The notes: a model not told the origin generated them from the letters alone. A stretch of DNA of 5,399 bases from Ruminococcaceae bacterium UBA3215 (GCA_002363155.1 DEWH01000012.1:1-5399); one strand, 5' to 3'. Numbered from the stretch's first letter, positions 1-5,399 are shown. Made by a program: numbers and translations.

Positions 1-23
1 AGGCAGTTATTGAGGACACATTA

Positions 24-52
24 ATTATATCATACACTACGGCAAAATGCAA
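24..52 (-). promoter_or_regulatory. Possible divergent promoter reading off the left edge
   Basis: On the minus strand, bases 29 to 24 read TATAAT, a perfect -10 box, preceded by TG and one base (TGATATAAT, 32 to 24), which makes an extended -10. Seventeen bases upstream, 52 to 47 read TTGCAT, only 3 of 6 matches to the -35 consensus. Transcription would start near position 17 and leave the window, implying a divergent neighbour that cannot be seen. The region is AT-rich, so a chance match is quite possible. No coding sequence is recognised in bases 1-100. Confidence 0.35.
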
Positions 53-106
53 TAGCTTTCAGAGAATTATGACCGTTGTGTGACAATTGTGAAAAGTGTG
101 TCAAAA

Positions 107-133
107 TTAGCACTCTCCTCTTGACAGTGCTAA
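107..133 (+). promoter_or_regulatory. CIRCE operator (HrcA binding site)
   Basis: The left arm TTAGCACTC (107-115) matches the CIRCE consensus exactly. A nine-base spacer follows (116-124), then the right arm CAGTGCTAA (125-133), which differs from the consensus GAGTGCTAA only at its first base. CIRCE is the operator of the heat-shock repressor HrcA, best known upstream of groESL and dnaK operons in Firmicutes. Here it lies on the -35 region of the hsp20 promoter, so bound HrcA would block RNA polymerase and heat would relieve the block. The match is 17 of 18 arm bases with the canonical spacing, so the call is firm. HrcA itself is not encoded in the window. Confidence 0.93.
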
Positions 134-149
134 AAATATGTGCTATACT
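121..149 (+). promoter_or_regulatory. SigA-type promoter of hsp20
   Basis: The -35 box TTGACA (121-126) is perfect. A 17-base spacer (127-143) leads to the -10 box TATACT (144-149, 5 of 6), with TG at 141-142 forming an extended -10. The expected start is near 156, giving a leader of about 84 bases. The -35 box overlaps the spacer and right arm of the CIRCE operator, so the gene should be strong when derepressed and silent when HrcA is bound. Confidence 0.88.
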
Positions 150-239
150 GTGTACAGAACAAAGGAAAGGGGCAGAAAAGAATAGATGCCCGCCGAAGTT
201 CACATAATAATAAACATAATTTGAAAGGGGTTATGACCT

Positions 240-662
240 ATGTTAGTACCGGATATGTTCAGAAGAAATGTGTTTGATGACTTTTTCGATTTCCCGACGA
301 TGCCTCGTCAGCAGCAGGCGATCTCCGTTATGAAGACCGACGTAAGAGAGCATGAGAACGGCTACGAGCTGGACGTTGACCTCCCCGGAATAAAGAAAGA
401 GAACGTCAAGGTAAAGCTTGAGGACGGATATCTCACGATAAGTGCTTCTACTGCGCAGAACGACGACGAAAAGGATAAGAAGGGCAACTATATCCGCCGC
501 GAGCGTTTCAGCGGTTCTTACAGCAGAAGCTTCTATGTCGGCGAAGAAGTTAAGGAGACCGATATCAAGGCTAAGTTTGATAACGGCGTGCTCCAGCTTT
601 CTATCCCGAAGCCCGAAGTGCTCCCGAAGCAGCCGGAGTCGAAGTATATAGCTATCGAGTAA
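240..662 (+). CDS. hsp20: Small heat-shock protein, Hsp20/alpha-crystallin family
   Basis: A 140-residue ATP-independent holdase chaperone of the cytoplasm. These proteins form oligomers that bind unfolding proteins and hold them for refolding by other chaperones. The N-terminal arm (about 1-30) is short and Phe-rich. The alpha-crystallin domain spans roughly 31-125 and shows the family landmarks: DLPG at 47-50, GYLTISA at 63-69, an ERFSGSYSRSFYVG block at 88-101, and the A-x-x-x-N-GVL signature at 111-118, followed by LSIPK. The C-terminal tail ends with I-A-I at 137-139, the I-x-I motif that docks into neighbouring subunits. The start is ATG 240, preceded by GAAAGGGG at 223-230 with nine bases between. 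ATG 233 is out of frame and stops soon. The gene appears monocistronic: its own CIRCE-controlled promoter lies upstream and a terminator follows about 140 bases after the stop. Length and motifs are normal and nothing is missing. Confidence 0.96.
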   Translation: MLVPDMFRRNVFDDFFDFPTMPRQQQAISVMKTDVREHENGYELDVDLPGIKKENVKVKLEDGYLTISASTAQNDDEKDKKGNYIRRERFSGSYSRSFYVGEEVKETDIKAKFDNGVLQLSIPKPEVLPKQPESKYIAIE

Positions 663-673
663 AGTCCCTGCTA

Positions 674-762
674 TGCCGTCTGCCCTTGCGGGCTTGTCCT
701 CCCGGACAGGGCTGGGGCTGCGCGCCCCGTCCCCCGGCAGGCAATCGCTGTATCGTACAGCG
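674..762 (+). other. Cluster of GC-rich hairpins after hsp20
   Basis: Four compact hairpins stand in a row: GCCC/GGGC (682-693, loop TTGC), TGTCC/GGACA (695-708, loop TCCC), GGGGC/GCCCC (714-728, loop TGCGC) and CGCTGTA/TACAGCG (746-762, loop TCG). In addition, TGCCG at 674-678 can pair with CGGCA at 735-739 and close the first three into a multibranch fold. It is not a tRNA: there is no T-loop or anticodon arm of the right size. None is followed by a T run, so they are not terminators. They lie between the hsp20 stop and its terminator, hence inside the 3' untranslated region of that message, where they could protect it from 3' decay. That role is inference. Confidence 0.6.
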
Positions 763-801
763 CCGTAACACGGGAATGACAGAGTATCATCACAAATTGA
801 C

Positions 802-839
802 AAAACCGCTGAGTGTGATATCATTCAGCGGTTTTCTTT
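802..839 (+). terminator. Intrinsic terminator of hsp20
   Basis: ACCGCTGA (805-812) pairs perfectly with TCAGCGGT (825-832). The stem continues inward with one G-T pair and two more pairs, leaving a six-base loop TGATAT (816-821). The stem is followed by TTTTCTTT (832-839) and preceded by AAAA (802-805), so it can work in both directions. It ends the hsp20 transcript about 140 bases past the stop codon and insulates it from secA. Confidence 0.88.
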
Positions 840-994
840 GTACAAGACTCCGGAATCTCTCTCCCCATTGATGAGAACGGAACAGAAGAGATAATTCAGA
901 GAAAAAACTGCGGCTGTCATTGAGTCGCCGCCTGTGCCGGGCGTGAGATACAGCAATTTTTTTGGCGGCGGACTGCCGGCGCGGGCTTCCGCGC
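840..994. other. Gap before the secA promoter, structured but without a gene
   Basis: I find no credible coding sequence here. An A6 tract (902-907) and a T7 tract (957-963) bracket a segment in which GCTGT (913-917) pairs with ACAGC (950-954) and CGCC (929-932) with GGCG (940-943); this resembles a loose terminator. GCCGCC (927-932) can instead pair with GGCGGC (964-969), so two folds compete. Right next to the secA -35 box lies a perfect hairpin, GCGCGG/CCGCGC with loop GCTT (979-994). Its place suits an operator or a DNA structure affecting the promoter, but no known regulator is indicated. Confidence 0.45.
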
Positions 995-1023
995 TTGACA
1001 AACCGGGGAAAATATAGTATAAT
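995..1023 (+). promoter_or_regulatory. Full-consensus SigA promoter of secA
   Basis: TTGACA (995-1000), a 17-base spacer and TATAAT (1018-1023) match the vegetative promoter consensus at all 12 positions. The start is expected near 1030, leaving a leader of only about 33 bases before the secA ATG. There is thus no room for a SecM-type arrest peptide or a large riboswitch, and expression should be strong and mainly constitutive. Confidence 0.93.
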
Positions 1024-1062
1024 ATATGGGAATATCTGAAAATAGCTAAAGGAGATAATCAA

Positions 1063-3762
1063 ATGGGGCTTTTCAGCAAGCTTTTCGGTACCTACTCCGA
1101 AAAGGAACTAAAGAGAATAGAAGGAACAAAACAGGCTGTTCTTGACCGCGAGCCTATGTACCAGGCTATGACCGACAAGGAGCTTAAAGATCAGACCAAC
1201 GTCCTCAAGGGCAGGCTCGCCGGCGGTGAGACCCTCGACGATATCCTCCCCGATGCTTTCGCAGTGCTCCGCGAAGCAATGTACAGAGTTATCGGCATCA
1301 AGCCTTACCCCGTGCAGGTAATAGGCGGTATCGTCCTCCACCAGGGACGTATCGCAGAGATGAAGACCGGTGAAGGTAAAACTTACGTCGCAGCCCTCCC
1401 GTCTTACCTCAATGCACTTACCGGCAAGGGCGTTCATGTCGTTACCGTCAATGACTACCTCGCAAAGCGTGACTCCGAGCTTATCGGACGCGTTCACAGA
1501 TTCCTCGGTCTTACCGTCGGTCTTATCGTGCATGAGAAAGACAACGATCAGAGACGTGAAGCGTACAACTGCGATATCACATACGGTACCAACAACGAGT
1601 ACGGCTTCGATTACCTCCGCGACAATATGTGCATACGCAAGGAAGATAAAGTCCAGCGTGAAATGAACTTCGCTATCGTCGATGAGGTGGACTCGATACT
1701 CATAGATGAGGCAAGAACCCCGCTTATCATCTCCGGACGCGGTGACAAGCCCACCGATCTCTACGAGAAAGCCGACAAGTTCGCAAGAACACTCACTTCC
1801 TACAAGGTTGTCGAGGTCGATGCAAAGGAAGAACAGGACGATCTTACCGCCGACTACATCATCGACGAAAAGGCAAAGACCGCTACACTGCTCCCCAACG
1901 GCGTAAAGAAGGCGGAGAAGTTCTTCGGCATAGATAACCTTATGGATCCCGATAACCTCACCATACTCCACCATGTAAACCAGGCTATCAAGGCGCACGG
2001 CTGTATGCATCGCGATATCGAGTACGTTGTCAAGGACGGCGAGATCGTTATCGTCGATGAGTTCACCGGACGTCTTATGTTCGGACGCCGTTTCAACGAA
2101 GGTCTGCACCAGGCTATCGAGGCAAAGGAAGGCGTTAAGGTAAAGCACGAGAGCAAGACCCTCGCGACTATCACATTCCAGAACTTCTTCCGTCTCTATA
2201 ACAAGCTCTCCGGTATGACCGGTACGGCTATGACCGAGGAAGCCGAGTTCAGAGGAATATACAATCTCGACGTTATCGAGATACCCACTAACAAGCCCGT
2301 TATCCGTATCGACAGACAGGATCAGGTCTATAAGAACGAGCATGGCAAGTTCCTTGCCGCTATCGAGCAGATCAAGGAATGCCACGAAAAGGGTCAGCCG
2401 GTACTTGTCGGAACTATCTCTATCGAGAAGTCCGAAGTGCTGTCGAAGATGCTCAAAAAGACAGGCATAAAGCACGAAGTCCTCAACGCGAAGAACCATG
2501 AGCGTGAAGCGGAGATCGTTGCGCAGGCAGGCAAGAAGGGTGCTGTAACCATTGCCACGAACATGGCGGGACGCGGTACGGATATCATGCTCGGCGGTAA
2601 TGCCGAGTACCTCGCGAAGGCTGAAATGCGCAGAATGGGCGTAGAGGACGAGCTGATAAATGAGGCGACAGGCTTTGCGGAGACTGACGACGAAGCTATC
2701 CTTGCCGCAAGAAAGCAGTACATGGAGCTTAACGAGAAGTACAAGAAGCAGATAGCTCCGGAAGCGGAAGAAGTGCGCAATGCAGGCGGACTCTTCATTC
2801 TCGGCACAGAGCGCCACGAATCGAGACGTATAGACAACCAGCTCCGCGGACGTGCGGGACGACAGGGCGACCCGGGCGAGAGCTGTTTCTTCGTATCGCT
2901 TGAGGACGATCTTATGCGTCTGTTCGGCGGTGACAGGGTACAGGCAGTTATGGAGACGCTGAAGATAGATGAAGATGTGCCGATCGAGAACGCTATACTC
3001 ACAAAGACGATAGAGTCCTCACAGCGCAAGATCGAGGGCAGGAACTACTCGATAAGAAAGAACGTCCTCGACTTTGACGATGTTATGTCTCAGCAGAGAA
3101 TGACGATCTACTCACAGCGTGCGAAGGTGCTTGACGGCGACGATATAAGCGACAGCATCAAGTCGATGATAAATGACAGCATCAAGGAAAATGTGGATAT
3201 GTTCTGCCAGGGCGATATTGCGGACAACTGGAACATCACCGGTCTGCGCGAGCATTACGCAGGCGTTCTGACGATGCCCGACGATCTCACTTACACGGCG
3301 GACGAGCTTAACGAGATCAAGAAGTCGGATATCGTGGATATGCTCACCGAGCGTGCCGAGGCGATCTATGCGGGCAAGGAAGCGGAATACGGCTCCGAGG
3401 TCATGAGAGAGCTTGAGCGCGTTATCCTGCTCCGCAACGTTGACCAGAAGTGGATGGATCACATCGACGCTATGGACGAGCTCAAACGCGGTATCTATCT
3501 GCGTTCTATGGGTCAGAAGGATCCTGTTGTCGAGTATCGTTTCGAGGGATTCGCTATGTTTGACGAGATGGTGGCCGCGATAAGAGAGGATACCGCCCGT
3601 GCGCTCCTCACAGCGAGACTTGCTCCCAACAGACAGCCCCCCAAGAGAGTCCAGGTTATGCGTCCCGCTATGCCGCAGGGTACCGTCAGAAGAACCGAAC
3701 CCAAACAAAAACGCGACTACGGCAAACCCGGTGCGCCGAAAGAGAGTCAGTCCGATAAGTGA
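1063..3762 (+). CDS. secA: Protein translocase motor subunit SecA
   Basis: An 899-residue ATPase that drives unfolded preproteins through the SecYEG channel, cycling between cytosol and membrane. Motor domain I has the Walker A loop TGEGKT at 102-107, the Walker B DEVD at 207-210 and IDEARTPLIISG from 214. The preprotein crosslinking domain follows, and the sequence returns to the motor at GMTGTA (384-389). Motor domain II has MAGRGTDI at 501-508 and the arginine-finger motif QLRGRAGRQGDPG at 593-605. The helical scaffold contains the W797 region and LRSMGQKDPVVEYRFEGF. Between GRGTDI and GGLFILGTERHESRRIDNQ sits an insertion at about 513-574; a similar one is usual in clostridial SecA, shorter in E. 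coli and nearly absent in Bacillus. The C-terminal 48 residues (852-899) are Lys/Arg- and Pro-rich and contain no cysteine, so the usual zinc-binding SEC-C motif is missing. The start ATG 1063 has AAAGGAG at 1048-1054, eight bases upstream. It has its own promoter and appears monocistronic. Confidence 0.98.
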   Translation: MGLFSKLFGTYSEKELKRIEGTKQAVLDREPMYQAMTDKELKDQTNVLKGRLAGGETLDDILPDAFAVLREAMYRVIGIKPYPVQVIGGIVLHQGRIAEMKTGEGKTYVAALPSYLNALTGKGVHVVTVNDYLAKRDSELIGRVHRFLGLTVGLIVHEKDNDQRREAYNCDITYGTNNEYGFDYLRDNMCIRKEDKVQREMNFAIVDEVDSILIDEARTPLIISGRGDKPTDLYEKADKFARTLTSYKVVEVDAKEEQDDLTADYIIDEKAKTATLLPNGVKKAEKFFGIDNLMDPDNLTILHHVNQAIKAHGCMHRDIEYVVKDGEIVIVDEFTGRLMFGRRFNEGLHQAIEAKEGVKVKHESKTLATITFQNFFRLYNKLSGMTGTAMTEEAEFRGIYNLDVIEIPTNKPVIRIDRQDQVYKNEHGKFLAAIEQIKECHEKGQPVLVGTISIEKSEVLSKMLKKTGIKHEVLNAKNHEREAEIVAQAGKKGAVTIATNMAGRGTDIMLGGNAEYLAKAEMRRMGVEDELINEATGFAETDDEAILAARKQYMELNEKYKKQIAPEAEEVRNAGGLFILGTERHESRRIDNQLRGRAGRQGDPGESCFFVSLEDDLMRLFGGDRVQAVMETLKIDEDVPIENAILTKTIESSQRKIEGRNYSIRKNVLDFDDVMSQQRMTIYSQRAKVLDGDDISDSIKSMINDSIKENVDMFCQGDIADNWNITGLREHYAGVLTMPDDLTYTADELNEIKKSDIVDMLTERAEAIYAGKEAEYGSEVMRELERVILLRNVDQKWMDHIDAMDELKRGIYLRSMGQKDPVVEYRFEGFAMFDEMVAAIREDTARALLTARLAPNRQPPKRVQVMRPAMPQGTVRRTEPKQKRDYGKPGAPKESQSDK

Positions 3763-3770
3763 CAGTAAGC

Positions 3771-3820
3771 GGCGCTCACGCGCGTGTCCTACGCGGACGG
3801 CGCCAGCCTACGCGGCTGGA
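3771..3820 (+). repeat. 50-base hairpin repeat, copy 1 (inverted partner at 4041-4090)
   Basis: It starts nine bases after the secA stop. Three hairpins lie in series: GCGC/GCGC (3772-3783, loop TCAC), GTCC/GGAC (3786-3798, loop TACGC) and CCAGCC/GGCTGG (3803-3819, loop TACGC). The reverse complement of 4041-4090 matches it at 46 of 50 positions by hand count, and all four differences fall in loops, a spacer or the end base. A further hairpin, CAAGGGC/GCCCTTG with loop AAA (3826-3842), follows directly. No T run follows, so this is not a standard terminator. The structure suggests a REP-like intergenic repeat; the family is not one I can name. Confidence 0.85.
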
Positions 3821-4040
3821 TCGCGCAAGGGCAAAGCCCTTGACCCAAGTCCCGTAATACGGATATTTGAAAGTCTCCGGACAGGACGAAAATACAGGCT
3901 TTTATGTAAGACAAATTCCCCCGTCACTATGGCGGGGGAAAACTGATTATCAACACGAAAAAACTAAATGATTAAATGCGCAGAGCGGTTTGAATTTCCG
4001 TTTTAACGGTCATTACGCCGCGGGGCGTTCCCCGCCGCGG
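3821..4040. other. Spacer between the two inverted repeat copies
   Basis: Noncoding as far as I can see. It contains the hairpin CAAGGGC/GCCCTTG (3826-3842), the hairpin at 3916-3940, and GCGGGG/CCCCGC with loop CGTT (4020-4035) next to the second repeat copy. The central part (about 3860-4010) is AT-richer and is the only place where a promoter for the epimerase gene could sit. The best match I found is TTATCA (3947-3952), 19 bases, then TGA and TTAAAT (3972-3977), which is weak. No transposase or small gene with a ribosome binding site is visible. Confidence 0.5.
3916..3940. terminator. Strong hairpin, possible terminator for secA, lacking a T run
   Basis: TTCCCCCG (3916-3923) pairs with CGGGGGAA (3933-3940) over eight bases, with two more inner pairs and loop ACTAT. 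It is the most stable simple hairpin between secA and the next gene, as expected of a terminator, yet on the + strand AAAACTG follows instead of T. On the minus strand TTTGTCTT follows, which fits somewhat better. It may act as a Rho-dependent or processing end for secA mRNA, or as a weak minus-strand terminator. Confidence 0.4.
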
Positions 4041-4090
4041 TCCAGCCGCGCAGGCTGGCGCCGTCCGCGTAGGACAAGCGCGTCAGCGCA
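4041..4090 (-). repeat. 50-base hairpin repeat, copy 2, inverted
   Basis: The inverted counterpart of 3771-3820. On the + strand it shows CCAGCC/GGCTGG (4042-4058, loop GCGCA), GTCC/GGAC (4063-4075, loop GCGTA) and GCGC/GCGC (4078-4089, loop GTCA). All stem bases agree with copy 1. The two copies, with 220 bases between them, could pair into one long stem in RNA or as a DNA cruciform, or simply be two insertions of one repeat in opposite directions. Confidence 0.85.
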
Positions 4091-4132
4091 GATTGGCGCT
4101 GTCCGCGTAGGACACGCGCGAAGGCGCAGATG
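4057..4132 (+). repeat. 38-base tandem duplication of the hairpin unit
   Basis: Bases 4057-4094 and 4095-4132 are direct repeats with 32 of 38 identical positions by hand count. Each holds GTCC/GGAC with loop GCGTA and GCGC/GCGC with a four-base loop (GTCA in the first, GAAG in the second). Differences lie in the loop, in spacers and at the ends; the change at 4100 adds a T-A pair to the second GTCC stem. The second copy ends at 4132, immediately before the AAAGGAG ribosome binding site of the epimerase gene, so the structures would be part of its leader. Confidence 0.85.
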
Positions 4133-4145
4133 AAAGGAGCAGAAA

Positions 4146-5309
4146 ATGGGAATAGTAAGCGAAGTAAGGAAAGAGCTGACGGAACACATAATACCATTCT
4201 GGGACAGGCTCAGAGATGATAAGAACGGCGGGTTCTACGGATTTATGGATCATGAACTCAACCTCGACAAAAATGCGGAGAAAGGCGTGATACTCCACTC
4301 CCGCATACTGTGGTTCTACTCGAACTGCTACCTCGTGCTCGGTGACAATAAGTGCCTTGAAAATGCAAGACACTGCTTCGAGTTCATGAAAAAATACTGC
4401 GTTGACCCCGTGAACGGCGGTGTGTACTGGCTTATGAATGCAGACGGCACCGTAAGCGACAGCATGAAGCATACCTACTGCCAGGCATTCTTTATCTACG
4501 CCCTCGCAAGCTACTACGATGCGTCCAAAGACGGAAATGCACTCAAACTCGCCCTCGAACTCTTCGAGACAGTAGAGAAAAACTGCACAGATGAGATTGC
4601 TTACCTCGAAGCTATGTCCGCAGACTGGAAGCTCATTCCCAATGACGCACTCTCCGAGAACGGTCTTATGGCAGACAAGACCATGAATACCACCCTCCAC
4701 CTCCTCGAAGCTTACACCGAGCTCTATCGCGTAAGCAGTGACGAGCGCGTCCTCAACCGCCTTAAATTCCAGATACGCATATTCCTCGATAAGATCTGGT
4801 ATAAGCCCGAAAACCGCCTGCTCGTGTTCTTTGACCGGGAGCTGAATGTTATCGGAGATATCCATTCCTACGGTCACGATATCGAAGCAACATGGCTCAT
4901 AGACCGCGCCTGCGAGGTCATCGGAGATGATGCGCTCACCGCAGAAGTCCGTGCAATGAACGAGGGTATCGTCAGAAATATCGCCGATATCGCATTCGAG
5001 AACGGCGCACTCAACAACGAGCGTGAAAACGATAAGATCAGTAAAATGCATATCTGGTGGGTGCAGGCGGAAGGTGTTGTCGGATTCCTCAACGGCTTCC
5101 AAAAGTACGGCGATCAGCGGTATAAGGATATCGCAGAAGCGCTCTGGGAGAATATAAAGAATGAGATCATAGATAAGCGTGAGGGCGGTGAGTGGTACTC
5201 CCAGATCCTTGAGGACGGAAAGCCCGACAGGGAAAAGCCCACCGTTGACCCGTGGAAATGCCCCTACCATAACGGAAGAATGTGCCTTGAGGTCATGAAG
5301 AGAAGCTGA
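4146..5309 (+). CDS. Cellobiose 2-epimerase (AGE superfamily)
   Basis: A 387-residue cytoplasmic enzyme that interconverts cellobiose and 4-O-beta-D-glucosyl-D-mannose by epimerising C2 of the reducing sugar (EC 5.1.3.11). In Ruminococcus albus the product feeds a mannosylglucose phosphorylase in beta-mannan use. Identification rests on close, nearly gap-free resemblance, from memory, to the R. albus enzyme (389 residues): ELTEHIIPFW near the N-terminus, GVILHSRILWFYSN at 47-60, ALSENGLMADKTMN at 168-181, GDIHSYGHDIEATW at 237-250, WWVQAE at 304-309 and WKCPYHNGRMC at 370-380. By correspondence, R53, H244 and H375 are the conserved arginine and the histidine pair for proton transfer. The fold is an (alpha/alpha)6 barrel; there is no signal peptide or membrane segment. 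The start ATG 4146 has AAAGGAG at 4133-4139, six bases upstream. No sugar-use gene is visible beside it. The leader consists of hairpin repeats and no clear promoter was found. An N-acylglucosamine epimerase or mannose isomerase is the alternative, less likely. Confidence 0.93.
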   Translation: MGIVSEVRKELTEHIIPFWDRLRDDKNGGFYGFMDHELNLDKNAEKGVILHSRILWFYSNCYLVLGDNKCLENARHCFEFMKKYCVDPVNGGVYWLMNADGTVSDSMKHTYCQAFFIYALASYYDASKDGNALKLALELFETVEKNCTDEIAYLEAMSADWKLIPNDALSENGLMADKTMNTTLHLLEAYTELYRVSSDERVLNRLKFQIRIFLDKIWYKPENRLLVFFDRELNVIGDIHSYGHDIEATWLIDRACEVIGDDALTAEVRAMNEGIVRNIADIAFENGALNNERENDKISKMHIWWVQAEGVVGFLNGFQKYGDQRYKDIAEALWENIKNEIIDKREGGEWYSQILEDGKPDREKPTVDPWKCPYHNGRMCLEVMKRS

Positions 5310-5399
5310 ACAGGGCTGTGATTCAGCAGAGAATAGCGTGATACGACTACCGCACCCGCCCAAAGAAGAATATAACCGCGCATTCGGAGCGGCGCGTCC
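5310..5399. other. Downstream flank of the epimerase gene, no gene recognised
   Basis: These 90 bases hold no ribosome binding site with a start codon and no clear terminator. The last 12 bases, AGCGGCGCGTCC (5388-5399), share AGCGGCGC with the beginning of the repeat at 3768-3775 and end in GTCC, the left arm of its second hairpin. Another repeat copy may therefore begin at the edge, but the evidence is too short to call it. Confidence 0.3.

Noticed and set aside
186..224. 12-codon upstream reading frame in the hsp20 leader, its stop overlapping the hsp20 ribosome binding site
   Set aside because: The purine-rich stretch before it (164-172) is 13 bases from the ATG, too far for efficient initiation, and the peptide resembles no known leader peptide.
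674..762. tRNA-like multibranch fold
   Set aside because: Arm lengths are wrong, there is no T-loop consensus and no acceptor stem ending suited to CCA.
1108..2817. Minus-strand open frame of 569 codons opposite secA
   Set aside because: Antisense shadow of secA caused by its codon bias; low-complexity hydrophobic composition, no domain recognised, and the + strand gene is unmistakable.
3599..3946. 115-codon + strand frame running from the end of secA into the gap
   Set aside because: Its first half overlaps secA in another frame and its second half translates the repeats. No ribosome binding site and no domain.
3771..4132. CRISPR array or insertion sequence
   Set aside because: The repeats are few, inverted or directly abutting, without regular unique spacers; the 220-base interior of the inverted pair encodes no transposase.
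4003..4197. 64-codon minus-strand frame upstream of the epimerase gene
   Set aside because: Composed of translated hairpin repeats (peptides such as LSYADGASLRGW), which would appear wherever the repeat occurs; not evidence of a protein.
4083..5363. Long minus-strand open frame of 426 codons opposite the epimerase gene
   Set aside because: It is the antisense shadow of a gene with C/G-rich third positions. The product resembles no family I know, and its C-terminal end is a translation of the hairpin repeats.

Overview
The window looks like a chromosomal segment of an anaerobic Firmicute close to Ruminococcus (Oscillospiraceae). Three observations point there. The last gene reads as a near relative of the cellobiose 2-epimerase of Ruminococcus albus. 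SecA carries the long insertion in its second motor domain that I associate with clostridial SecAs. The first gene has a Gram-positive HrcA/CIRCE operator and a SigA-type promoter. The genus is recalled from family resemblance, not searched. All three genes lie on the + strand and each appears to be expressed separately.

Layout. 1-239: control region, with a possible divergent promoter facing left at the edge, then a CIRCE operator interlocked with a strong promoter. 240-662: a small heat-shock protein (Hsp20). 663-1062: a 400-base gap with a run of GC-rich hairpins, an intrinsic terminator, a possible short RNA unit, and a consensus promoter for secA. 1063-3762: secA, complete, but without the usual C-terminal zinc motif. 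3763-4145: a 383-base gap built largely from hairpin modules that occur as a 50-base inverted pair and a 38-base tandem pair. 4146-5309: cellobiose 2-epimerase. 5310-5399: no gene recognised.

Function. The genes do not form one pathway. Hsp20 is a stress chaperone under HrcA control, SecA is the housekeeping motor of the general secretion pathway, and the epimerase converts cellobiose to glucosyl-mannose in the cytoplasm, a step known from mannan and cellulose oligosaccharide use in Ruminococcus.

The least explained material is in the gaps. The modular hairpin repeats keep their stems while loops and spacers vary. Two tandem copies end just before the ribosome binding site of the epimerase gene. 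A loosely similar hairpin cluster follows hsp20. I see no CRISPR array, transposase, tRNA or rRNA.
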